Of a stretch of 6,661 bases of DNA, positions 1 to 5,653 are shown in pieces. Source of the stretch: an uncultured Spirochaetia bacterium (GTDB lineage: Bacteria > Spirochaetota > UBA6919); contig CAJXGR010000182.1 of assembly GCA_913053665.1 (NCBI GenBank), positions 1 through 6,661 of the forward strand, written 5' to 3'. A model generated the notes under the pieces. The model was not told the origin of the DNA and did not search any database. It saw nothing but the letters and a program-made list of their open reading frames with translations. Position 1 is the stretch's first letter, and every line of letters begins with the position of its first letter. The position numbers were made by a program, and so were the translations under genes.

Positions 1-1
1 T

Positions 2-76
2 TCTTTTTTCTTAAAGGAAATTGAGTATATTATCTATAATATAATTCATGGGGGTCCTGGCGGCACATCCCTGTAG
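2..76 (+). CDS. Possible C-terminal tail of an upstream gene (partial)
   Basis: One frame is open from the left edge to a TAG at 74-76. It would encode about 24 residues ending HGGPGGTSL. The stop lies inside the left arm of the hairpin at 70-103, as is often seen when a gene ends at a terminator-like stem. The fragment is too short to assign to a family, and an open frame of this length can occur by chance in AT-rich DNA. A second frame ends at TGA 22-24 and is equally possible. I do not recognise the product. Confidence 0.22.
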   Translation, partial: SFFLKEIEYIIYNIIHGGPGGTSL

Positions 77-103
77 GGGTTCAAGATTTTGAACCCCTAC
101 AGG
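70..103. repeat. Perfect 15-bp inverted repeat (stem-loop)
   Basis: CCTGTAGGGGTTCAA (70-84) and TTGAACCCCTACAGG (89-103) are exact reverse complements around a 4-nt loop, GATT. The stem has a GC-rich outer part and an AT-rich inner part. There is no run of T after it on either strand, so it is not a canonical intrinsic terminator. It could still end transcription of the gene to the left, protect a 3' end, or be a copy of a dispersed palindromic repeat. The structure is certain; its role is inferred. Confidence 0.7.
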
Positions 104-139
104 CCATTATTACTAGCAATAAATGAACTCACTGATTGA

Positions 140-155
140 GTGAATCTTTATTCAC
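140..155. repeat. Small stem-loop in the HPr leader
   Basis: GTGAAT (140-145) and ATTCAC (150-155) pair perfectly around CTTT. Just upstream, ACTCA (127-131) can pair with TGAGT (137-141); the two stems overlap at 140-141 and so exclude each other. This could be an operator or an alternative-fold leader, but stems this short are common by chance. Confidence 0.2.
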
Positions 156-165
156 CGTTAATAAC

Positions 166-194
166 TTGACGATTTATTGATAAACCTATAGATT
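166..194 (+). promoter_or_regulatory. Weak candidate sigma70-like promoter for the HPr gene
   Basis: TTGACG (166-171) is a good -35 match. The -10 is ambiguous: TATAGA at 187-192 gives a 15-bp spacer, while TAGATT at 189-194 gives 17 bp. It is the best promoter candidate before the start at 221. Only a weak GAAAG (211-215) serves as an SD, so expression may be modest. Confidence 0.35.
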
Positions 195-220
195 TCTTTG
201 AGTAGGTTCTGAAAGTTAAT

Positions 221-517
221 ATGAAGAAGCATTTTTCTAAAAAAGTAAAGGTTGTCAACAGGGATGGGATCCACGCAAGACCATCTGTCAAGATTGTGGA
301 AACCGCTAATCAGTATTCCAGCAAGATTTATATTATCAAAGATGGAATGAAGGTTGATGGAAAAAGTATCTTAGAGGTCTTAACATTAGCGGCCTCCTTT
401 GGCTCAGAACTCGTGGTCGAAGCCGATGGCAATGACGCCGAAGTCGCCGTTGAAGCTGTCTCTATATTACTCTCCACTGAATTCCATTTCCGTCAAGATA
501 CTCAAACATCGGTTTAA
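221..517 (+). CDS. ptsH: HPr-family phosphocarrier protein
   Basis: This 98-residue protein matches HPr of the phosphoenolpyruvate phosphotransferase system, a small cytosolic carrier that takes phosphate from enzyme I and passes it to EIIA-type proteins. The active-site loop DGIHARPS is present at residues 15-22, with His18 as the phosphorylated histidine and Arg20 beside it. The second signature, VDGKSILEVLTLAA (45-58), contains Ser49, equivalent to the Ser46 that HPr kinase/phosphorylase modifies in many bacteria. The family is usually 85-90 residues; here about ten extra residues follow the last helix (FHFRQDTQTSV). No enzyme I, EIIA, hprK or sugar permease is visible nearby, so it may be regulatory rather than part of a sugar transporter; that is inference. 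The symbol follows family membership. A paralogue such as an NPr-type protein cannot be excluded. Confidence 0.93.
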   Translation: MKKHFSKKVKVVNRDGIHARPSVKIVETANQYSSKIYIIKDGMKVDGKSILEVLTLAASFGSELVVEADGNDAEVAVEAVSILLSTEFHFRQDTQTSV

Positions 518-650
518 ACCGCCCCAATTCTGCAATGATTTTGCTTGCCTTTGGAGCTCTGAATGAATGATTCAAAGACAATAAACTTAATGATTCATAA
601 AAATAACCCTGATCAGGGGAATTAATATACAAGAAACTGCAATTTAAATC
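518..650. other. Intergenic segment with small palindromes
   Basis: No gene is seen between the HPr stop and the next promoter. CCCTGATCAGGG (607-618) is a perfect 12-bp palindrome. TGAATGATTCA (564-574) is an 11-bp palindrome, and AATGATTCA occurs twice (566-574 and 589-597) with a 23-bp period. These could be binding sites for a dimeric regulator of the downstream coiled-coil gene, but none matches an operator I can name. No hairpin followed by a T-run is visible after HPr. Confidence 0.3.
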
Positions 651-679
651 TTGACCTTTTCAAGACCTTATTATATATT
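651..679 (+). promoter_or_regulatory. Sigma70-like promoter of the coiled-coil gene
   Basis: TTGACC (651-656) and TATATT (674-679) are separated by exactly 17 bp, a near-consensus arrangement. A transcript would begin near 686, leaving a leader of about 20 nt. A better -10 hexamer, TATAAT at 682-687, lies nearby but has no suitably spaced -35. This promoter suggests the coiled-coil gene is expressed separately from the HPr gene. Confidence 0.6.
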
Positions 680-698
680 TTTATAATACTTTTAGACA

Positions 699-705
699 AA
701 GGTGA
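699..705 (+). promoter_or_regulatory. Ribosome binding site bearing on the start at 707 or 710
   Basis: AAGGTGA matches the end of the anti-SD target (AGGTGA). Two Met codons follow directly, at 707 and 710. The aligned spacing suits 710 slightly better, so the true protein may be 116 rather than 117 residues. Confidence 0.5.
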
Positions 706-706
706 C

Positions 707-1060
707 ATGATGGCGTCTTCATATGATCGTAAAACTCGAGATATTCATACTGCCAGAGAGCAGTATTATATGAATGATTTACGTTCAGATATCAAACGAT
801 TAAAAGCGAAAAAGAAGTCTAATTTTCATCAACTTTCCGGTAAATTACAACAATTAAACCAGAAGGTGTCCTATTTAAACGAACGAGTCGATTATTTAAA
901 TCAAAAGGTCACTCAGGTGAAAGTAGAAATGACACGGAAAATTGAGGCCATCCAGTCGCGTATCAAAAGAATCCATAAACGACTATTTATCGCCATAGCC
1001 ATTCTTTCCGCTGTAGCTGTCTCAATGCTTATCGCAGAACTCTTTATCCTCAAGTCCTAG
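707..1060 (+). CDS. Small coiled-coil protein with C-terminal membrane anchor
   Basis: I do not recognise a named family for this 117-residue protein. Residues 8-37 are highly charged (RKTRD, then KRLKAKKK). From about residue 47 to 93 hydrophobic residues fall at 47, 50, 54, 57, 61, 64, 68, 71, 75, 82, 86, 89 and 93, the 3-4 spacing of a parallel coiled coil. Within it, three 7-residue units follow each other: LNQKVSY, LNERVDY and LNQKVTQ (50-70). A basic stretch (KRIHKR, 87-92) precedes one hydrophobic segment (93-115), after which only two residues remain. This predicts a cytosolic coiled coil tethered to the inner membrane by its C-terminus, perhaps a scaffold or oligomerisation module; function is unknown. 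Residues 1-2 are both Met (starts at 707 and 710). The 3' end overlaps the convergent pyrC gene by 11 bp. Confidence 0.8.
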   Translation: MMASSYDRKTRDIHTAREQYYMNDLRSDIKRLKAKKKSNFHQLSGKLQQLNQKVSYLNERVDYLNQKVTQVKVEMTRKIEAIQSRIKRIHKRLFIAIAILSAVAVSMLIAELFILKS

Positions 1061-2366
1061 TGTCATACTCCACTTCCTCCCCGTGAACATTAAAGAACCT
1101 CCCCCTTTTATAAGCTAACTGTCCTAAAACAATGGTCTGATCAATTTCACCGTATAAGATCTGACCTTCAAAAGGGTTCCACCCAACTTTTGTATACAAT
1201 CGCTCGGACGTTAAAGAGTAGCTTGTATCCGGATTGACCACGACGATATCCGCGTCATAGCCAGGAGCTAGGCTTCCTTTGTTTTTCAGAGAGAAAATCC
1301 TGGCAACATTCCCTCCCGTTAGTTGAGCCAATCGTTCAATGCTAAGATTCCCATGATGCACTTCCGTTAAGAGCAAGGGGAGCATGGTTTCCAGGCCTGG
1401 TAATCCTGATGGGGCCTTAAGGTATTCCTGCATTTTCTCTTCTTTAAGGTGTGGGGCGTGGTCTGTACCTATAGTATCGATTCTGCCATCTATGAGGGCG
1501 TTATAGAGGAACTTTCTATCCACTTCTTTTCTTAAAGGCGGATTCACTTTGCCGAAATGGCCTATACGATCCAGTAATTCCTCATTGAGAAAGAGATGAT
1601 GGGGGGTTACTTCACAATATATATCCATCGACTGTTTGGCCTTTTCTATGAGTTCAAACTCCCTTTGAGTGGATACGTGACAAAGATATATCTTCACATT
1701 ATGATCACTTGCCAAGGCGATAATCTCTTCTACTGCAGATCTGGCCACTTCCTCATCCCGGATCACCCCGTGGATTCTGGCACCTGCCTTATTTAGATCT
1801 TTTACCTTAGAAAGATTCTTCTTCATAAGGGCTTCATTTTCTGCGTGGAAAGCCAATGGGAACCGCGTCTTCTTGATGAGATCTGTGAGATAGTGGGAAT
1901 CATTGACCAATAGATTCCCTGTGGTTGAGCCAAAGTAGATCTTAATAGCGGCAATATTATCAATCGTCTCGATTTCGTCCAGATTGTTGATGGAGGCACC
2001 GAAGTAAAAGCCGAAATTACATAATGAGTTGGTCTCAGCGATTTTCCTTTTCTCATTCAGTCTTTCGGATGTTGTTGTGGGTGGATTGGTGTTGGGCATG
2101 TCTAATACGGTTGTGATCCCCCCTGCCACTGCTGCTTTCGACCCTGTTTTCCAGTCTTCTTTATGCTCCCCGCCGGGTGTTCTGAAATGGACATGGGGGT
2201 CTATAGCACCGGGGAGTATCCATTGACCCTTACAATCGATAATATCCCCATCCTGATAAGGTGTCTCAGAAATGCCTATGATACTTTTATCTTCTATCAA
2301 CAGGTTTCGCTTCCTGAGTTCGCCATCCAGAAGGATCATCCCGTTGTTCAATACTAGTTTTGACAA
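1050..2366 (-). CDS. pyrC: Dihydroorotase (pyrimidine biosynthesis)
   Basis: This 438-residue amidohydrolase closes N-carbamoyl-L-aspartate to dihydroorotate, the third step of de novo UMP synthesis, in the cytosol. The metal site can be read in order: DPHVHFR (His58, His60, substrate-type Arg62), AIKIYFG (Lys142, placed like the carboxylated bridging lysine), FHAE (His174), CHVST (His230) and TIGTDHAPH (Asp302). DMPNTNPPT (89-97) is the dihydroorotase form of the substrate loop and argues against allantoinase or hydantoinase. The pattern KIYFGSTTGNLLV resembles the Bacteroidetes-type dihydroorotase branch. One difference is FRTPGG, where FREPG is usual. The start is TTG at 2366, supported by a GGAG 7 nt upstream. 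It is last in a three-gene leftward cluster, 20 nt after the SGNH gene, and no other pyr gene is in the window. Its 3' end overlaps the convergent coiled-coil gene. Confidence 0.92.
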   Translation of the reverse strand: MSKLVLNNGMILLDGELRKRNLLIEDKSIIGISETPYQDGDIIDCKGQWILPGAIDPHVHFRTPGGEHKEDWKTGSKAAVAGGITTVLDMPNTNPPTTTSERLNEKRKIAETNSLCNFGFYFGASINNLDEIETIDNIAAIKIYFGSTTGNLLVNDSHYLTDLIKKTRFPLAFHAENEALMKKNLSKVKDLNKAGARIHGVIRDEEVARSAVEEIIALASDHNVKIYLCHVSTQREFELIEKAKQSMDIYCEVTPHHLFLNEELLDRIGHFGKVNPPLRKEVDRKFLYNALIDGRIDTIGTDHAPHLKEEKMQEYLKAPSGLPGLETMLPLLLTEVHHGNLSIERLAQLTGGNVARIFSLKNKGSLAPGYDADIVVVNPDTSYSLTSERLYTKVGWNPFEGQILYGEIDQTIVLGQLAYKRGRFFNVHGEEVEYDTRT

Positions 2367-2373
2367 TATAGCA

Positions 2374-2377
2374 CTCC
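2374..2377 (-). promoter_or_regulatory. Ribosome binding site that fixes the TTG start of pyrC
   Basis: On the minus strand GGAG is followed by 7 nt and then TTG, TCA, AAA. No ATG or GTG lies in frame at good spacing from an SD, and the protein begins with the expected first strand (KLVLNNGMIL). This makes the TTG start credible. Confidence 0.7.
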
Positions 2378-2386
2378 GTTTAAAGA

Positions 2387-3727
2387 CTAGGGGATCTTAA
2401 TATATTTGGACATCCCTTTAAGAACATACCGACTCGCTGTTTGGGAGGCTAGACGATTCAAGTGGATCCCGTCTCTTGTTCGGATACGGACACGCTGGCC
2501 TTTTGTATTCTTGATATAAGTCATAAACCGCCCTTTCTCTTTCTTAAACATCTTCCATAAGGGTATATAGTGAATATTCTTAAAGTGACCGGCGGACTCC
2601 TCATGAATAGCGTTCACAGCCTTTATCCGATGGTTTAAATGAGCCTTTTCGGTAATGGGAAGACCGATCCAAAAGGTGACTAGCTTATGCCTTTTAGCAA
2701 TCTCCATCATCCTCATGGTTGCTTTGGTGTACTCACCCTTCCAATCCTTGGATTCAAACCGTATATACCTCTTCCTATCGAGAGAATACAGGCTATGGAA
2801 ATCATTGGTTCCAATCATGACAATCAACACATTGGCTTTTCTTTTCTGGATTAATTTCTCTAACTTCTTGTCCCAATTGTAATAATTGGGGAATGCCAAA
2901 CCCGTGGACACCACTCCTTTCCGATGAACCCTCGAACCCTTTAACTTCATCAGTTTGTGTTGGATAAGTATTCCTACATACCCGCCCATCATGGAATCGC
3001 CTATCATTAAGACATTATAGGGAGGGGACAGGTGAGAGACTTTTGTCAGTAGAGTGTCTGCAATAAGGCTTTCCTTATCATTGTTTTCAGAGGGCGATTC
3101 AATAAGTGGATCTAAAGGATGATCCTTCTGAGCCTCCAGACCTCCAGTTGACGCATCGCTATCACTTATTAAATCCTTAGCAGACAGAGTGTTGTGAGAC
3201 TCCATTGTCTGTATTGGATTCGATGACTCATGAGTTTCTGACTTTTCTGGAGGTTTCTTTTCGCTTAAGTCATTGCTGAAAGGAGTATCACTTGTTTTAT
3301 CTCGGTCTGAATCTCCCCGGTCTTGTTTCAAAGCCACTTGCGACAAATAAACATGTCTTACATCCTTTTTATTATCCTCCCCAAAAAGTACAATTTCCTC
3401 ACTGAGAGAAGCCATAAGGGTATCTTCAACCTTTCGGACTTTATCTATATTTGCCTTTTTCTTAATGTAAGCTAGATCATCCAAAAGGCACAAAGATCGG
3501 TTGATCAGTCTTTCCCGCCATTCATCGATAAGAGTACGTGTTTCACCCATTGGGATTTTACTTTTTTCCATACTTAGAAAAGTGGATATGCGGTCTGACT
3601 CGTAGAAAAATCCTGTACTCAATATGAGGATCACCATCCCTACAGCTTTCCACGGGGATGTGTAAGTCGTATCACCATCTTCTTTTTCTTTTTTTATGAT
3701 AGCTACAAGCTCTTCCAAAGTGGCCAT
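2387..3727 (-). CDS. Membrane-anchored SGNH hydrolase, DUF459-like (probable O-acetyl transfer partner)
   Basis: The C-terminal half of this 446-residue protein is an SGNH/GDSL hydrolase of the DUF459 type. Block I is MIGDSMMGG (241-249) with nucleophile Ser245. Block II is around KGVVSTGLAFPNYYNW (270-285). Block III is MIGTNDF (304-310) with Asn308, and block V is RDGIHLN (418-424) with Asp419 and His422, so the full catalytic set is present. The N-terminus is a short basic cytosolic stretch, one membrane segment (about 27-43) and a helical region to about 133. A long Ser/Asp/Glu/Lys-rich, probably disordered linker (about 135-232) follows. The hydrolase domain should therefore sit in the periplasm. 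It follows the MBOAT gene by 14 nt; such pairs O-acetylate alginate, peptidoglycan or other envelope glycans in known systems. The substrate here is unknown. ATG at 3727 has GGAG 8 nt upstream (3736-3739). Confidence 0.85.
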   Translation of the reverse strand: MATLEELVAIIKKEKEDGDTTYTSPWKAVGMVILILSTGFFYESDRISTFLSMEKSKIPMGETRTLIDEWRERLINRSLCLLDDLAYIKKKANIDKVRKVEDTLMASLSEEIVLFGEDNKKDVRHVYLSQVALKQDRGDSDRDKTSDTPFSNDLSEKKPPEKSETHESSNPIQTMESHNTLSAKDLISDSDASTGGLEAQKDHPLDPLIESPSENNDKESLIADTLLTKVSHLSPPYNVLMIGDSMMGGYVGILIQHKLMKLKGSRVHRKGVVSTGLAFPNYYNWDKKLEKLIQKRKANVLIVMIGTNDFHSLYSLDRKRYIRFESKDWKGEYTKATMRMMEIAKRHKLVTFWIGLPITEKAHLNHRIKAVNAIHEESAGHFKNIHYIPLWKMFKKEKGRFMTYIKNTKGQRVRIRTRDGIHLNRLASQTASRYVLKGMSKYIKIP

Positions 3728-3741
3728 ATCTTTGACTCCAA

Positions 3742-5169
3742 CTAAAACTGAAAGTAAATAAAGTCGGGGATCGTGTCTGGACTCATGGCAATGATCCCGA
3801 TCAATACAAGACTATTATTGATCCACTGAAGCAGATAGGGAGACCTTGTTTGCATCCTGAGATAGATTTCCTGGATGCGATCCCCAAAAAAATTGATCCC
3901 AAGACCCACTCCTATGGCTAAAACAACATGAAGACTTATCCCATGAATGCCTGTCTCAAAACGGGTCAACGCCGAAAGTATGTTGAGACTATCCTTCAGG
4001 TCGGGACGAAAAAATATCCATAAAAACGACACGTAGTGAAAAGTTAATAGAATAGCCAAGGCTTGAGTCCACTTATTGCCTTCAAACCCAGGGAACAGGT
4101 GTTTTTTAATCCCCTGCCACCCTCTATGGAACACCAGGGCGACCCCATGCAATGCTCCCCAGATAATGAAGGAAAAAGATGCCCCATGCCACAATCCCCC
4201 TAAAATCATGGTGACCATGATATTCACCTGAGTCATGGTGACTCCTCGACGATTCCCTCCTAAAGGGATATACAGGTAGTCCTTAAGCCATGTGGACAGG
4301 CTGATATGCCATCTCCTCCAGAAATCCTGGATGTTAACGGCCTGATAGGGATTATTGAAGTTATCCGGAAAGCGAAATCCCAAGAGTAAAGCCGTACCAA
4401 TGGCGATGTCTGTATAACCGCTGAAATCACAGTAGATCATTGCTGAATAGGCGTAGATACCGAGTAAAATCTCAAAGGGTGAGTAGGCAAAGGGTGTGAT
4501 CATTACATCTTTTACAATGTGTTCCAGCAAATACGTGGAGAGAATCAGCTTTTTAACTAGTCCTCCCATGATCAGGAAAAAGGCTAAATGCATATTAGGG
4601 ACTTTTTTGGCATAGTCTGGGCGAAACTGAGGTAGAAATATCTTTGCTCTAACAATGGGTCCCGCTACAAGCTGTGGGAAAAATGCTATGTAGACCATGT
4701 AATTGAGAGCACCAAGCTTGCTCGAGTCCGCCTGAATCTCCCCTCTATAGACATCCACCGTATAGGAGATCGCCTGAAAGGTGAAAAAAGAAATCCCGAT
4801 GGGAAGAATAATACCGGAGAGTGTGGCGTCAATAGGCTGGCTGGGACTCAATATAAGGTTCAGTGAATGGATGAAAAAGTCATAATACTTGAAAAAGCCC
4901 AGAACCGACAGGCTTAAAGCGATACTGATCGTTAAATAGAGCTTTTTATGTAGTGAGTCCTTCGAGCCGGCTATGAGAATAGAGAATAGATAACTGCTAA
5001 CTGTCACAAAGAATATGAGTCCTAGTAGCTTGACATTCCAGGATCCATAAAAGTAATAGCTGGCTATCAATAAAAAGACTTTCCAGGGAATCTCCCATCT
5101 CTTTAAAACCCAGTTACCTATTACCACAATAAAAAAGAAAATTGCAAACTCAAAGGTTGGAAATAACAT
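3742..5169 (-). CDS. MBOAT-family O-acyltransferase (AlgI/PatA-like)
   Basis: This 475-residue, very hydrophobic protein is a membrane-bound O-acyltransferase that would carry acyl, usually acetyl, groups across the inner membrane for addition to an exported glycan. Family landmarks are AFFPQLVAGPIVRA (162-175), YCDFSGYTDIAIG (246-258), FWRRWHISLSTWLKDYLYIP (283-302) and GGLWHGASFSFIIWGALHG (324-342). His328 is the invariant MBOAT catalytic histidine, and His288 is the second conserved one. The protein starts LFPTFEFAIFF and ends DFIYFQF, both typical of complete AlgI-type proteins, and the length is normal. ATG at 5169 has AGG 7 nt upstream. It is the first gene of the leftward cluster, and its partner is the SGNH protein immediately downstream. 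The surrounding alginate genes are absent, so an algI symbol is not justified. Confidence 0.92.
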   Translation of the reverse strand: MLFPTFEFAIFFFIVVIGNWVLKRWEIPWKVFLLIASYYFYGSWNVKLLGLIFFVTVSSYLFSILIAGSKDSLHKKLYLTISIALSLSVLGFFKYYDFFIHSLNLILSPSQPIDATLSGIILPIGISFFTFQAISYTVDVYRGEIQADSSKLGALNYMVYIAFFPQLVAGPIVRAKIFLPQFRPDYAKKVPNMHLAFFLIMGGLVKKLILSTYLLEHIVKDVMITPFAYSPFEILLGIYAYSAMIYCDFSGYTDIAIGTALLLGFRFPDNFNNPYQAVNIQDFWRRWHISLSTWLKDYLYIPLGGNRRGVTMTQVNIMVTMILGGLWHGASFSFIIWGALHGVALVFHRGWQGIKKHLFPGFEGNKWTQALAILLTFHYVSFLWIFFRPDLKDSLNILSALTRFETGIHGISLHVVLAIGVGLGINFFGDRIQEIYLRMQTRSPYLLQWINNSLVLIGIIAMSPDTIPDFIYFQF

Positions 5170-5242
5170 CTAGAGACCTAAGCTATTTTAGATATTCAAC
5201 GACATATCCACCTTTAAATTTTACCTTTTCTTTTGATGATCA

Positions 5243-5271
5243 TTGTTTTTTATGAATCCTTGCATTATATT
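5243..5271 (+). promoter_or_regulatory. Candidate promoter for the di-haem lipoprotein and haem/porin genes
   Basis: TTGTTT (5243-5248) and TATATT (5266-5271) are 17 bp apart. Transcription would start near 5278, about 50 nt before the cytochrome ATG. The -35 is imperfect, and AT-rich DNA gives such matches by chance. Confidence 0.4.
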
Positions 5272-5272
5272 A

Positions 5273-5300
5273 ACTATAGCAATCTGTATTTTTTCATCAA
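5273..5300 (-). promoter_or_regulatory. Candidate promoter for the MBOAT-SGNH-pyrC cluster
   Basis: On the minus strand TTGATG (5300-5295) and TATAGT (5278-5273) are 16 bp apart. The leader to the ATG at 5169 would be about 95-100 nt. Its -10 lies directly beside the -10 of the rightward candidate, so the two could not easily be occupied together. Confidence 0.4.
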
Positions 5301-5327
5301 TGATATTCTAGGATTGGAGTACATTTA

Positions 5328-5594
5328 ATGAAAACTATTCTTCTTTTACTCTTCAGCATTTCACTAATCATATTTTATCTGACTGCCTGCAATGAAGATA
5401 ATCTACCCAAGTTTAATCCCCCTGCTGATCACACCCTCTCCATCGCTGATCGTTATCATAAGCCTGATTTTAAGAGTCCTTTTGGTACCGGGAATTGTAC
5501 TAGTTGTCATGGAAGTTCTCTCACAGGGGGTTTTTCAACTGCTGACGGTCGTTCTACTCCATCCTGTTATACCTGTCACGGGCAACTTTGGTAA
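5328..5594 (+). CDS. Small di-haem c-type cytochrome lipoprotein
   Basis: This 88-residue protein starts with a lipoprotein signal: MKT, a hydrophobic stretch, then the lipobox LTAC with Cys21 as the lipidated residue. Asn22 follows it rather than Asp, which by the E. coli rule favours transport to the outer membrane. Two haem c sites follow: CTSCH (57-61) and CYTCH (80-84), each next to Gly as CHG. His35 (DHTLS) and His44 (RYHKP) are candidate distal ligands. The pattern DH-RYHKPDFK-G-CTSCHG-SLTGG-CYTCHG-W resembles short c-type cytochromes of multi-haem-rich bacteria. The likely role is electron transfer at the periplasmic face of a membrane, as partner of the next gene. ATG at 5328 has GGAG 8 nt upstream. 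The stop codon lies inside the first unit of the 14-bp repeat. Redox partner and potential are unknown. Confidence 0.85.
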   Translation: MKTILLLLFSISLIIFYLTACNEDNLPKFNPPADHTLSIADRYHKPDFKSPFGTGNCTSCHGSSLTGGFSTADGRSTPSCYTCHGQLW

Positions 5595-5646
5595 CTCGTT
5601 ATTAGTAACTTGTTACTGGTAACCCGTTATTAGTAACTTATAAAGG
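5591..5646. repeat. 14-bp tandem repeat array, each unit with an internal dyad
   Basis: Three full units follow each other: GTAACTCGTTATTA (5591-5604), GTAACTTGTTACTG (5605-5618) and GTAACCCGTTATTA (5619-5632). A degenerate fourth begins GTAACTTATAA (5633). Units 1 and 3 differ at one base. Each unit has GTAAC-NN-GTTA(C/T), a dyad that is perfect in unit 2, so the transcript could form several alternative short stems. The array starts at the last codon of the cytochrome gene and stops just before the SD of the next gene. It may act in translation control, RNA processing or protein binding, or simply be a variable-number repeat. The period is not a multiple of three, but nearly all of it is non-coding. 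Confidence 0.85.
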
Positions 5647-5648
5647 AG
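5642..5648 (+). promoter_or_regulatory. Strong ribosome binding site for the haem/porin gene
   Basis: AAAGGAG lies 5 nt before ATG 5654 and is the strongest SD in the window. It directly follows the tandem repeat, so a stem formed by the repeats could affect its access. It fixes the start of an open frame that runs off the right edge. Confidence 0.75.
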
Positions 5649-5653
5649 ATTCC

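Larger units (their letters stand above)
5170..5327. other. Divergent intergenic region between acyltransferase and cytochrome genes
   Basis: This 158-bp AT-rich stretch separates two back-to-back units and carries no gene. It holds the two promoter candidates listed separately, plus ATGATCAT (5236-5243), an 8-bp palindrome next to a TTGAT (5233-5237). TTGAT is one perfect half of an FNR-type site, but the other half is poor (ATTGT instead of ATCAA), so redox control is only a possibility. Confidence 0.4.

Noticed and set aside
70..103. Intrinsic terminator
   Set aside because: The stem is perfect, but neither side carries a T-run, so a standard terminator call is not supported.
607..618. 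Known regulator operator at CCCTGATCAGGG
   Set aside because: It is a perfect palindrome but matches no operator I can name, and it contains a TGATCA core that is common by chance. It is kept only as a note in the intergenic entry.
1596..2357. Several 64-77-residue open frames on both strands inside pyrC
   Set aside because: They overlap a clearly conserved dihydroorotase, show no recognisable motifs, and lack convincing ribosome sites, so they are shadows of the real gene.
2655..2882. 75-residue plus-strand frame with hydrophobic stretches
   Set aside because: It is antisense to the conserved SGNH catalytic domain. The hydrophobic look follows from the opposite strand's codons, and no supporting start signal is seen.
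5233..5246. FNR/CRP-type binding site
   Set aside because: Only the left half TTGAT fits; the right half ATTGT is a poor match to ATCAA, so no site is called.
5392..5622. 76-residue frame overlapping the di-haem lipoprotein
   Set aside because: The overlapping frame carries a lipobox and two CXXCH motifs with a good SD. This one is a hydrophobic by-product and runs into the tandem repeat.
5591..5646. CRISPR-like array
   Set aside because: The units are 14 bp and directly adjacent, with no unique spacers, so this is a tandem repeat and not a CRISPR.
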